Assembly: GCA_903845065.1 (NCBI GenBank)
Contig: CAIMWH010000076.1
Location: 1-39,433, forward strand
Reading direction: 5' to 3'
Origin: an uncultured Rhodospirillales bacterium
GTDB lineage: Bacteria > Pseudomonadota > Alphaproteobacteria > Acetobacterales > Acetobacteraceae
DNA: 39,433 nt
In this document: positions 16,676 to 23,347 of the stretch, one piece after another
Numbering within the stretch: position 1 is the stretch's first letter
Layout of the letters: the number at the start of each line of letters is the position of its first letter
The notes under the pieces: generated by a model
What the model saw: the letters and a program-made list of their open reading frames with translations, nothing else
Told to the model about the DNA's origin: nothing
Databases searched by the model: none
Position numbers and translations under genes: made by a program

Positions 16676-17347
16676 TCACCGGTCCAGCTCCGCGATCACC
16701 GTCTCGCCCCCGATCATCGTCTGGCCCACGCTCACCAGCGGCAACACCCCGTGCGGCAGATACAAATCCGTCCGGCTGCCGAAGCGGATGATGCCGAACC
16801 GCCCGCCCGTCTCCACCGTCTCGCCCTCGCGCACATCGCACAGAATGCGCCGCGCGATCAGCCCGGCAATCTGCACCACGGCGATATCCCGCCCATCCTC
16901 CAGCCGGATCGCCAGCGCATTGCGCTCGTTATCGGTGCTCGCCTTGTCCATGTTGGCGCTGAGGAACTTGCCATGCCGATACGCAATCCGCGTCACCGTG
17001 CCGGCAATCGGCGCCCGGTTGACGTGCACATCCAGCACCGAGAGGAAAATCGCCACCCGCCAGCGCGGCTCGGCCCCCAGGTCAAGCTCCTCGGGCGGCA
17101 CCGCCAGCATCACCGAGACGATATGCCCATCCGCCGGCGCCACCAGCACCCCCGCCCGCTCCGGCACGCTGCGCTCCGGATCGCGGAAGAAATACAGGCA
17201 GAACAGCACGAACAACCCGCCCAGCCAGATCAGCCACTGGCCGAGGAACACCCCGATCAGCGCGGCAACCGCGCCGCCGATGATGAACGGCCGGCCGGCG
17301 GGATGCGGCGGGGCAAGCACAAGTCGGAGGGAAGCGGCGAGCGCCAT
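16676..17347 (-). CDS. psd: Phosphatidylserine decarboxylase (short, PSD-A type)
   Basis: Psd decarboxylates phosphatidylserine to phosphatidylethanolamine at the membrane, using a pyruvoyl group made by self-cleavage. The 223-residue length fits the short alphaproteobacterial form. The cleavage site is the Gly-Ser in RFGIIRFGSRTDLYLPHG near the C-terminus. An N-terminal hydrophobic pair (FIIGGAVAALIGVFLGQWL and the next segment) anchors it, followed by VLVAPADGHIV, a family landmark. The start at 17347 gives MALAASLRLVL. pssA lies immediately downstream, so one transcript supplies both steps. It is divergent from the unknown gene at 17432. Confidence 0.94.
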   Translation of the reverse strand: MALAASLRLVLAPPHPAGRPFIIGGAVAALIGVFLGQWLIWLGGLFVLFCLYFFRDPERSVPERAGVLVAPADGHIVSVMLAVPPEELDLGAEPRWRVAIFLSVLDVHVNRAPIAGTVTRIAYRHGKFLSANMDKASTDNERNALAIRLEDGRDIAVVQIAGLIARRILCDVREGETVETGGRFGIIRFGSRTDLYLPHGVLPLVSVGQTMIGGETVIAELDR

Positions 17348-17431
17348 GACAGTCTCTGAAAATTGCAGCCCCGTTTATGGATGCTTCACCCCCAGGGTTC
17401 AAGTTGAACCGCTTTCAACCCGGGAACCCCC

Positions 17432-17896
17432 ATGCCATTCGACACCCCATTTCGCCTCGGCCCCTTCCTGGTTGACGAAGCCGGGGGCCTGATGCCGCCG
17501 CCCGACCGCGATGCCCGCTTCACCCTGCGCTGGCGCGGCTGCCGGGTGAACGCCGCCCTGCGCCCCACCGGCGCCAACCCCACCGCCCCCGACAGCATCG
17601 CATTGCGCCTGCAGGCCATCCTCGGCCGCGTGCCCTCCAGCGCCGAGGCCGGCGCCCCCCAGCGCGGCGCCCTCCTCGCGGCCCTGCACGAAATCACCCA
17701 CCACTTACAGCCCGGCCTGTCCTGCGGCCTCAGCGCCGATCACCGGGTGATCCTGCATGGCGAAACCCCGATGGCCCTGCCGCTCACCAGCCGCACCCTG
17801 GTCACCCAGGTCACCCGCTTCCTGCTGGACGTCGCGCCCTATCTGGATTTGACGGTGGAATCCGGCGCCACCCCGGTGGGCACGGTGAACACCTGA
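17432..17896 (+). CDS. Small protein of unknown function
   Basis: A 154-residue protein I cannot place in a family. It starts MPFDTPFRLGPFLVDEAGGL. It has no signal peptide or membrane segment, and one cysteine pair that is not motif-like (C33 in WRGCR, C98 in LSCGLS). The central part, QRGALLAALHEITHHLQPG, contains an HEITHH run reminiscent of a zinc-protease HExxH motif; this may be coincidence, since the rest does not look like a protease. Codon bias matches neighbouring genes, which supports it being real. It is divergent from psd, and its last 58 bases overlap the LysM gene on the opposite strand. Confidence 0.7.
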   Translation: MPFDTPFRLGPFLVDEAGGLMPPPDRDARFTLRWRGCRVNAALRPTGANPTAPDSIALRLQAILGRVPSSAEAGAPQRGALLAALHEITHHLQPGLSCGLSADHRVILHGETPMALPLTSRTLVTQVTRFLLDVAPYLDLTVESGATPVGTVNT

Positions 17897-18996
17897 CCGG
17901 GAAAAATCAGGTTCGGATCACGGATCTGGTCGCGATTGGCCTCATAGATCTCGGTATACCGCACGCCCTGCCCATACGCCGCCCGCGCAATCCGCCACAG
18001 ACTCTCCCGCGGCTGCACCACCACCCGCCCGTTCGCCACTTCCTGCGGTGACATCTGGGCCCGGGTGAACGGCAACGCCAAGCGCGTCGTCACCTTGCCG
18101 TCCGCGGTGATCTGGTCGATCCGCAACCGATGGTCCCCCGGCGCGATATCCTTGGCCGGCTCCAGCACCCAATGCCCGGTCGCATCGGCCACCGCATCGC
18201 CGATCGGCAGGTCATCCACATAGATCCGCGCCGTCACCCCGGCCGGCGCCGAACCGGCAAAGCGGATATGCCCGGCGTCGTCATAGTCCACCACATTGAT
18301 CCCAAGCCGCCCCGCCGGCGCCGACGGCCCCTGCAACACCCGCGCAGCCCCGGTGGGCGGCACCAGCACCGCCAGCGGAGCCACCGCGGCGGGCGCCACC
18401 ACCGGCGCCGCACCCGCCACCGGAGCAGCCGCCGAAGCCGGCGCCGCCGGCCGCAATATCAATACCGGCGCCTCGGCGGCATGCGCCACCCCATCCGCGC
18501 CCCGCGCCGAAAGCTGCAATTCCTGGTTCCCCGCCGGCAGCGCCGCCCCCGGCAGCACCACCCACTGCCCGCTGCTGTCCGCCGTGGCCCGCCCGATCTC
18601 CTGCCCCCCCGCCGTCACGCTCACCGTCGCGCCAGGCTCGGCCCGCCCCGCCAGCACCGCATCCCCCGCCGGATTCACCCGCACGATATCGAAACTCGGC
18701 GCCGCAACCGGCGGCACAACAGGCGCCGGAGCGGCAGCCTGCGGCGCAACAGCCAGAGGCACCGCCTGCGGAACCACCGCCGGCGCCACCCCGCGAACCG
18801 TCGGCACCGGAGACGTCACCACCGGCCCAGGCCCCACTGGCGACGACCCCACCGGCGACGGTGAAACCACCACCCCCGGCGCCCCGCCCCGCAGCGCATA
18901 CCACCCACCGCCGATCGCCACGCCGAGCACCACCACGCCCAACGCAACCGCGCGCGGCGACATCCCTCTCGACAGGTTCGGACTAACCTCCGTCAT
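17839..18996 (-). CDS. Membrane-anchored Ig-like / LysM cell-envelope protein
   Basis: A 385-residue envelope protein from the ATG at 18996. A GTG at 19032 would add 12 residues; neither start has a strong ribosome binding site. An N-terminal transmembrane anchor (AVALGVVVLGVAIGGGWYAL) precedes a long Pro/Val/Ala linker. Two Ig-like modules of similar build follow: one with AGRAEPGATVSVTAGG and DSSGQWVVLPG, the other with AGSAPAGVTARIYVDD and DATGHWVLEPA. The C-terminus is a LysM domain (ESLWRIARAAYGQG ... IRDPNLIFPGQVFTVP), which binds peptidoglycan. The protein therefore probably tethers the inner membrane to the cell wall. Similar genes are often found near LOG-family genes in alphaproteobacteria, as here. 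Confidence 0.87.
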   Translation of the reverse strand: MTEVSPNLSRGMSPRAVALGVVVLGVAIGGGWYALRGGAPGVVVSPSPVGSSPVGPGPVVTSPVPTVRGVAPAVVPQAVPLAVAPQAAAPAPVVPPVAAPSFDIVRVNPAGDAVLAGRAEPGATVSVTAGGQEIGRATADSSGQWVVLPGAALPAGNQELQLSARGADGVAHAAEAPVLILRPAAPASAAAPVAGAAPVVAPAAVAPLAVLVPPTGAARVLQGPSAPAGRLGINVVDYDDAGHIRFAGSAPAGVTARIYVDDLPIGDAVADATGHWVLEPAKDIAPGDHRLRIDQITADGKVTTRLALPFTRAQMSPQEVANGRVVVQPRESLWRIARAAYGQGVRYTEIYEANRDQIRDPNLIFPGQVFTVPTGVAPDSTVKSR

Positions 18997-19149
18997 GCCG
19001 GCGAAGGTAAGCGGCGCGTTCCCCGTTGTCACATGGAAAGATGTTCACCATCCGATGCGGAATACCGGCGCACCGGTTCCGGTCTACCACTCGCCCACCA
19101 AGGCCAACTCCGGCCATACTGCCCCCAACCCGCCCTCACGGAGAACACC

Positions 19150-19830
19150 ATGGCCTCCAAGCCCACCACCGCCGGCATCAAGCTGCCCATGCCCATCTGG
19201 GACCTCCCGGTGCGCCTGTTCCACTGGCTGCTGCCCATCCTGATGATCACCAGCTACGTCAGCGTGAAATCCGACCGCATGGATATCCACGTCCTCAGCG
19301 GCTACGCGGTCGCCACCCTGCTGATTTTCCGCATCGTCTGGGGCTTCATCGGCAGCGACACCGCCCGCTTCACCTTCTTCCTCAAAAGCCCCCTCGCCGC
19401 CCTCCGCCACCTCGCCCACTTCCCCCGCCGCGAGCCTGATACCCAGGTTGGCCACAACGAAGCCGGCGGTTGGATGGTCCTCGGCCTCCTCGGCCTCCTC
19501 GTCATCCAGGCCGCCACCGGCCTGTGCGCCAATGATGACGGCGAGACCGAAGGCCCCCTGGTCAAGTTCGTCGGCAAATCCCTCTCCGACCAGCTCTCCA
19601 AAATCCACGACATCAACTTCAAGCTGGTGATGATCGCCGTCACCCTGCACATCCTCGCCGTCATCGCCTACGCCGTGGTGAAACGGCATGATCTCGTGCG
19701 CCCCATGGTCACCGGCCGCAAACGCCTCCCCGCCGCCACCCCGGCGCCGCGCATGGTCCATCCCATCCTCGGCCTCATCGTGCTCGCCGCCGCCGCCGCC
19801 ATCATGTTCGTGGTGGTGAAAATCCTCTGA
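19150..19830 (+). CDS. Cytochrome b561 / cytochrome b-type membrane protein
   Basis: A 226-residue membrane protein of the b561-type dihaem cytochrome family. Four or more helices carry candidate haem histidines in VRLFHWLLPILM, DIHVLSGYAVATLL, KIHDINFKLVM and VTLHILAVIAY. A C-terminal hydrophobic tail (VLAAAAAIMFVVVKIL) follows a basic loop. Such proteins pass electrons across or within the inner membrane, often from quinol or to a partner cytochrome. The ATG at 19150 is chosen because GGAG sits 7 bases upstream; the longer open frame has no family similarity. It lies 52 bases before the LOG gene. The electron partner is unknown. Confidence 0.88.
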   Translation: MASKPTTAGIKLPMPIWDLPVRLFHWLLPILMITSYVSVKSDRMDIHVLSGYAVATLLIFRIVWGFIGSDTARFTFFLKSPLAALRHLAHFPRREPDTQVGHNEAGGWMVLGLLGLLVIQAATGLCANDDGETEGPLVKFVGKSLSDQLSKIHDINFKLVMIAVTLHILAVIAYAVVKRHDLVRPMVTGRKRLPAATPAPRMVHPILGLIVLAAAAAIMFVVVKIL

Positions 19831-19882
19831 TCGCTTGCCCGCCCCACCCCAAGCAGGCACACAGCGGCGAAGGAGAACCGAA

Positions 19883-20464
19883 ATGACCGACGTGCATTCA
19901 GTCTGCGTATTCTGCGGCGCCAGCCCCGGCACCAACCCCGCCTACATGGCCGCCGCCGACGCCTTCGGCCGCGCCCTCGCCCGCGCCGGCATGCGGCTGA
20001 TCTACGGCGGCGGCCGCGTCGGCATGATGGGCGCCGTGGCGGACGGCGCGCTGGCCGAAGGCGGCACCGTCATCGGCATCATCCCCGAATTCCTCCGCCG
20101 CCTCGAAGTCGCGCATGACGGGGTTGCCGAAATGGTGATCACCGACTCCATGCACACCCGTAAGCGCCGCATGTTCGATCTCGCGGACGCCTTCGTCTCC
20201 CTCCCCGGCGGCCTCGGCACCTTCGACGAAACCATCGAGATCATCACCTGGCGCCAACTCCGCCTGCACGACAAACCCATCCTGCTCTGCGACATCGCCG
20301 GCGCCTTCGGCCCCCTCGTCGCCACCATCGAGGCCGCCATCGCCCAGGGCTTCGCCCGCTCCGAAGCCCGCAGCCTGTTCGAAGTCGTCCAGGGGGTGGA
20401 TGCCACCATCGAACGCGTCCGCCACCTCGCCACCGCCCGCGGCGGCGCGTCCTCGCTGCTCTAA
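19883..20464 (+). CDS. LOG-family protein (TIGR00730-type nucleotide phosphoribohydrolase)
   Basis: A 193-residue LOG-family protein. The signature PGGxGTxxE appears as LPGGLGTFDE, with GGGRVGMMG earlier forming the nucleotide loop. Members with these motifs cleave AMP-type nucleoside 5'-monophosphates to free base and ribose phosphate; plant relatives activate cytokinins, while bacterial roles are mostly housekeeping. The N-terminus MTDVHSVCVFCGASPGTNP is typical. The start at 19883 has AAGGAG at 19870-19875, spaced 7 bases. Downstream, an imperfect hairpin (20473-20505) lies between the stop and the tRNA gene but has no T-run. Confidence 0.92.
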   Translation: MTDVHSVCVFCGASPGTNPAYMAAADAFGRALARAGMRLIYGGGRVGMMGAVADGALAEGGTVIGIIPEFLRRLEVAHDGVAEMVITDSMHTRKRRMFDLADAFVSLPGGLGTFDETIEIITWRQLRLHDKPILLCDIAGAFGPLVATIEAAIAQGFARSEARSLFEVVQGVDATIERVRHLATARGGASSLL

Positions 20465-20488
20465 ATGACATTCCTTGCACAGGGTGGG

Positions 20489-20517
20489 TTGCCCTCCCCG
20501 CAAGGTGCGTCTATATG
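20489..20517 (+). promoter_or_regulatory. Probable housekeeping promoter of tRNA-Pro
   Basis: TTGCCC (20489-20494) and TATATG (20512-20517) are spaced by 17 bases, a good fit to a sigma-70-type promoter. A start near 20524 would place the tRNA 5' end only a few bases into the transcript. A TTGCAC at 20475 is too far from the -10 to serve. Confidence 0.6.
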
Positions 20518-20529
20518 CCGCCCCTCGGC

Positions 20530-20606
20530 CGGAGTGTAGCTCAGCCTGGTAGAGCACTGTGTTCGGGACGCAGGGGCCGGAGGTTCGAATCCTCTCACTC
20601 CGACCA
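20530..20606 (+). tRNA. tRNA-Pro (anticodon CGG)
   Basis: A complete cloverleaf. The acceptor stem CGGAGTG (20530-20536) pairs perfectly with CACTCCG (20596-20602). The D-arm TAGCTCAGCCTGGTAGAGCA and the T-arm GGAGGTTCGAATCCTC are canonical. The anticodon loop is TTCGGGA, giving anticodon CGG, which reads the proline codon CCG. The genome encodes the terminal CCA (discriminator A, then CCA at 20604-20606). A short promoter lies upstream and a strong terminator downstream, so this is a stand-alone tRNA transcript. Confidence 0.97.
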
Positions 20607-20660
20607 ACTATTCCCGAGGCTTAGCCCTCCGCGACAGCGGGCGGCAGGCCAGACGAACGA

Positions 20661-20691
20661 AAGGCCCAGGGATACGTCCCCGGGCCTTTTT
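20661..20691 (+). terminator. Rho-independent terminator after tRNA-Pro
   Basis: AAGGCCC (20661-20667) pairs with GGGCCTT (20682-20688). After one A/C mismatch the stem continues with GGGA/TCCC around a TACG tetraloop, followed by a run of five T (20687-20691). It lies about 55 bases after the tRNA. The receiver-like gene converges from the other side and ends at 20718. Confidence 0.9.
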
Positions 20692-20717
20692 CGTTACAGC
20701 TTCCCGCGCCGATCCTT

Positions 20718-21095
20718 TCAGATCATCCCCGCGCCCACCAGCGGCGCCGCCACCTCCAGGATGGCGGCAGACATCTCTGTCAGGGTGAACGGGATGCGCA
20801 GCAGTGTCGTCGGCGCGCATATCTCCTCGGGAATTTCCGTCGCGCACCCCGCGCTGATCAGCAACGCCGGCAAACGCGGCCAGAAATTCCGTATCCACTC
20901 CGCAATCGCCAACCCGCAGCCCGGCTTGCCCAATTCCGTATTGGCGATCAGCAACTCCGGCGGCGCCACATTCGGCACCACCGCCCGCGCCCGGGCCGCC
21001 GAACCCATGACCGTGACCGTATGGCCGCAATGCCTGAGCGAGATCGCAAGCGCATTGCACAGCGCCGGTTCCTCATTGATGAGCAAGACGTGCAA
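20718..21095 (-). CDS. Stand-alone degenerate receiver domain (CheY-like)
   Basis: The 125-residue product begins at a TTG (21095). I prefer it because a strong GGGAGG lies 5-6 bases upstream and the protein then starts exactly at the first receiver strand, MHVLLINEEPALCNALAISL. An ATG at 21113 would add six residues. The fold follows a receiver: acidic pocket E8/E9 (usually D-D), phospho-site position in PELLIANTELG, and conserved Ser81 in ALLISAG. However, the phosphoacceptor Asp is Asn52 and the conserved Lys before Pro-Phe is Ile101 (LRIPF). Normal phosphotransfer is therefore unlikely. It has no output domain and no histidine kinase nearby. It may be an adaptor or a decaying gene. Confidence 0.75.
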   Translation of the reverse strand: MHVLLINEEPALCNALAISLRHCGHTVTVMGSAARARAVVPNVAPPELLIANTELGKPGCGLAIAEWIRNFWPRLPALLISAGCATEIPEEICAPTTLLRIPFTLTEMSAAILEVAAPLVGAGMI

Positions 21096-21230
21096 TCGTC
21101 CCTCCCACAACATGTCTGCCAAAAGCAACCGTATGGCCCGACGTTTTACTCGCCGATTACGCAACCATCAAGGAAAATCGCCAGTTTCGCTGCAAGGTAT
21201 CAACGACTATTCACATAAAGCCGCCCAGGC

Positions 21231-21266
21231 AAAAAAAAGGCCGGCCGCCCCAGGGCAGCCGGCCTT
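21231..21266 (-). terminator. Strong rho-independent terminator after the SapC-family gene
   Basis: On the minus strand a 13-base stem (21266-21254 with 21249-21237, one G-T pair) closes a short loop and is followed by a run of eight T (plus-strand A at 21231-21238, the last two of which pair in the stem). It lies 20 bases downstream of the stop at 21286 and ends the SapC transcript before the receiver-like gene. Confidence 0.92.
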
Positions 21267-21285
21267 CCCATCGACAGCCGAACCC

Positions 21286-22059
21286 TCAGCGCCCGGCGGC
21301 AGCCAGTTCGATCAGCTTGCCCCAGCGCGCCGCCGAATGCAGATGCGCATACAACGGCCCCAGCCAGCCCCGCCGGCGCCAGTCGATGAACGTCTCATCG
21401 CTCACCTGGTCCAACCGGTCCGCCCGCAGGATCTTGAAGCCACGAATGCGCGTCCCGCCCCCGGCCGAGAAATTCACCGTCGCCTCCTCCTCCTCCAGCA
21501 GCCCCGCCGCATCCAGCGCGCGGGCGAAGGTGTTGGCGGCATTGAGGTTATCGCGGAACGCCACGCAGAAATTGATCGACTCGCTCAGCGCCGGCGTCGG
21601 CTTGCCGTCCTCGAACATCGCCAGCCCGCTATCCTCGCGGATGCACTCGGCATCCGCCTCCATCCCCACATAAACCGTCTGCGAGTTCGGCTCCTCCACG
21701 AAGATGAACGGAAACGCCCGCACATACGCCGGCACATACGAATCCTTGCGCCACGTGCCGTCCGGCTCAACGAACAGGTTGCTCCCCTCGCCCAGCCCGA
21801 GCAGCGCCAGCGGAGTCGGCGTCGGCCCGGAGGCGAACACGATCGGGTAGTGCTGGCAGACCACATCGAACTCGCCGAGCCCGATCGGCACCGACTGCGC
21901 CTTGCGGCTGAACCCGAAGCCGACATCGCGGTCGATCTTCTTGCTGCCATGGATCGCCGGGTTGACGCCGACGACGCGGCTGAAGAACAGCGGCATCGCC
22001 TGCACCGCCGGGGCGGGCACAGCCTCCATCACGGCGGAGGGAATGGTGGACTCAGACAT
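21286..22059 (-). CDS. SapC family protein
   Basis: A 257-residue SapC-family protein, named after a Campylobacter S-layer-locus protein; its biochemical role is unknown. Family landmarks are the N-terminal MPLFFSRVVGVNPAIHGSKK, the YPIVFASG strand, VPAYVRAFPFIFV and the C-terminal GWLGPLYAHLHSAARWGKL. There is no signal peptide. The start at 22059 is chosen because GGAGAGC lies about 5 bases upstream; a longer open frame runs to 22116 through a hairpin-rich leader. The gene stands alone, 84 bases after the FkbM gene, and ends in a strong terminator. No S-layer gene is nearby. Confidence 0.88.
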   Translation of the reverse strand: MSESTIPSAVMEAVPAPAVQAMPLFFSRVVGVNPAIHGSKKIDRDVGFGFSRKAQSVPIGLGEFDVVCQHYPIVFASGPTPTPLALLGLGEGSNLFVEPDGTWRKDSYVPAYVRAFPFIFVEEPNSQTVYVGMEADAECIREDSGLAMFEDGKPTPALSESINFCVAFRDNLNAANTFARALDAAGLLEEEEATVNFSAGGGTRIRGFKILRADRLDQVSDETFIDWRRRGWLGPLYAHLHSAARWGKLIELAAAGR

Positions 22060-22143
22060 GTCAGCTCTCCCGCTTGCGGTCCGGCGCCGCACTGCCGGCG
22101 CCCGACTGATAGTCACGTCCTCTGAACGATCCAGCCGCCCAAA

Positions 22144-22860
22144 TCAACCGGCAACTGCCATAAGCTCCGCCACCCGCTCCGGCGGCACGAAATAGAAGAT
22201 GAACACATAAGGATCTGACGCCGCATAGTTGGCGGGCGATGGCGAGGCCACCTGCATCCGCCCCGCATCGAATGTCACGATATCGTGCCACCCCCCATCG
22301 AGCGCGAAAAACCCCCGCAGCCCCAGCGCGCCCAGCAACGCCGGCACATCGCGCGTCGATCCCCGCCGGTGCCGCTCCTCGATCTCCACCGTCATCACCG
22401 GCCGGCACGCCCGAATGGTCGCCGCCCCGCCGCGGATCACCTCCTCCTCCGCCCCCTCCACATCCAGCTTGATCGCGGTCACATCGCCCAGCCCGAACCC
22501 ATCCAGCCGCCGCTGCCGCACCGGGATACGCGCAATCCCGTCCACCCGCGGATCATCGCGCTGGATCGCCGCGTAGTCCTTCGCCACCGAAGCCCACTGC
22601 TCCTGCGCCACCCCGCCCACGGAGGGCACCTCCAACACGATCTCCCCGTCCACCGCTCCCAGCGCGCAGTCATGCAGCGCCACATCCCGCGCCCCCACCG
22701 CTGCCCGCAACCGCGCGAACGCCACCGGCAACGGCTCGAACGCCTGCACCCGCGCCCCCGGCAACGCCGCCAGCGGCAGCGTCAGAAGCCCGTCATGCGC
22801 CCCGATATCCAGGATCGTGCCGGGCCGGAACAGCGCCCGATGAAACGTGATCTCATCCAA
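22144..22860 (-). CDS. FkbM-family SAM methyltransferase
   Basis: A 238-residue class I methyltransferase of the FkbM family, which methylates hydroxyl groups on sugars or small molecules. The SAM loop is TILDIGAHDGLLTLPLA (residues 15-31), followed by the acidic strand VQAFEPLP. The family motif AIKLDVEGAEEEVIRGG lies near residues 129-145. The start is the TTG at 22860, inside the end of the CinA-like gene. No in-frame ATG or GTG gives a full-length protein, and upstream GGAG is rather distant, so the exact start is uncertain. It follows maeB and the cinA-like gene closely and is probably cotranscribed. The substrate is unknown. Confidence 0.85.
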   Translation of the reverse strand: MDEITFHRALFRPGTILDIGAHDGLLTLPLAALPGARVQAFEPLPVAFARLRAAVGARDVALHDCALGAVDGEIVLEVPSVGGVAQEQWASVAKDYAAIQRDDPRVDGIARIPVRQRRLDGFGLGDVTAIKLDVEGAEEEVIRGGAATIRACRPVMTVEIEERHRRGSTRDVPALLGALGLRGFFALDGGWHDIVTFDAGRMQVASPSPANYAASDPYVFIFYFVPPERVAELMAVAG

Positions 22861-23335
22861 CCAGGCAGCGCTCCAGCAACCCCAGCGCCGCCGCCGCGAA
22901 CGCCCGCATATTGCCCTCCCGGTCCCCGCTCGCCGTCTCCAGAGTCAACCCGGCCTCGGCGAGCCCCGCCACCGCGATCGCCGCATGCCCGGCCGCATCG
23001 CCATACCGGTTGCCCGTCGGCCCCGTCGCGCCCGATTCCGCGATCGCCCAATCCGTCCCGAACCGCGCACACGCCGCCCGCGCCATCATCATCGAATACG
23101 CCTCGGTGGAAGCCCGGATGCCCGCCATGTCCTCGTCCGACAACCCCAGCAGCACCCGCCGCGCCACCCGCGTATAAACCACCGCACCACCGAGGAAATA
23201 AGCCGACGCCCCCGGCACCGCCAGCATCGCCGCCGAAACCAGCCCGCCGGCCGAGCCCTCCGCCACGCACAACGTCTGCTTGCGCGCCTTCAGCAACTCC
23301 GCAATCCGATGGGCAACAGGAAGCAAGGTCTGCAT
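22853..23335 (-). CDS. CinA-family (PncC-like) protein with altered active-site motif
   Basis: A 160-residue stand-alone C-terminal CinA domain. Canonical relatives deamidate nicotinamide mononucleotide in NAD recycling. Family features are ASAYFLGGAVVYT, the glycine motif ESGATGPTGNRYGD and the hydrophobic AIAVAGLAE. The catalytic loop normally reads AES(C/S)(T/S)GG; here it reads AEGSAGG, so the usual Ser position is Gly and a Ser sits one residue later. Activity may be changed or lost. The start at 23335 has AAGGAG 7 bases upstream, 12 bases after the maeB stop, consistent with one operon. Confidence 0.85.
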   Translation of the reverse strand: MQTLLPVAHRIAELLKARKQTLCVAEGSAGGLVSAAMLAVPGASAYFLGGAVVYTRVARRVLLGLSDEDMAGIRASTEAYSMMMARAACARFGTDWAIAESGATGPTGNRYGDAAGHAAIAVAGLAEAGLTLETASGDREGNMRAFAAAALGLLERCLVG

Positions 23336-23347
23336 CGCAACTCTCCT

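Noticed and set aside
17905-17925. A TGATCC hexamer on the minus strand that could be another RpoE site
   Set aside because: It lies inside the 3' end of the LysM gene, with no downstream gene in that direction to control.
20473-20505. Imperfect hairpin after the LOG-family gene
   Set aside because: It has no T-run and overlaps the tRNA promoter, so I did not call it a terminator.
22782-23270. A frame opening with ATGA overlap at the end of the CinA-like gene
   Set aside because: The protein in that frame is Gly/Arg-rich noise, whereas the TTG frame encodes a full FkbM methyltransferase.
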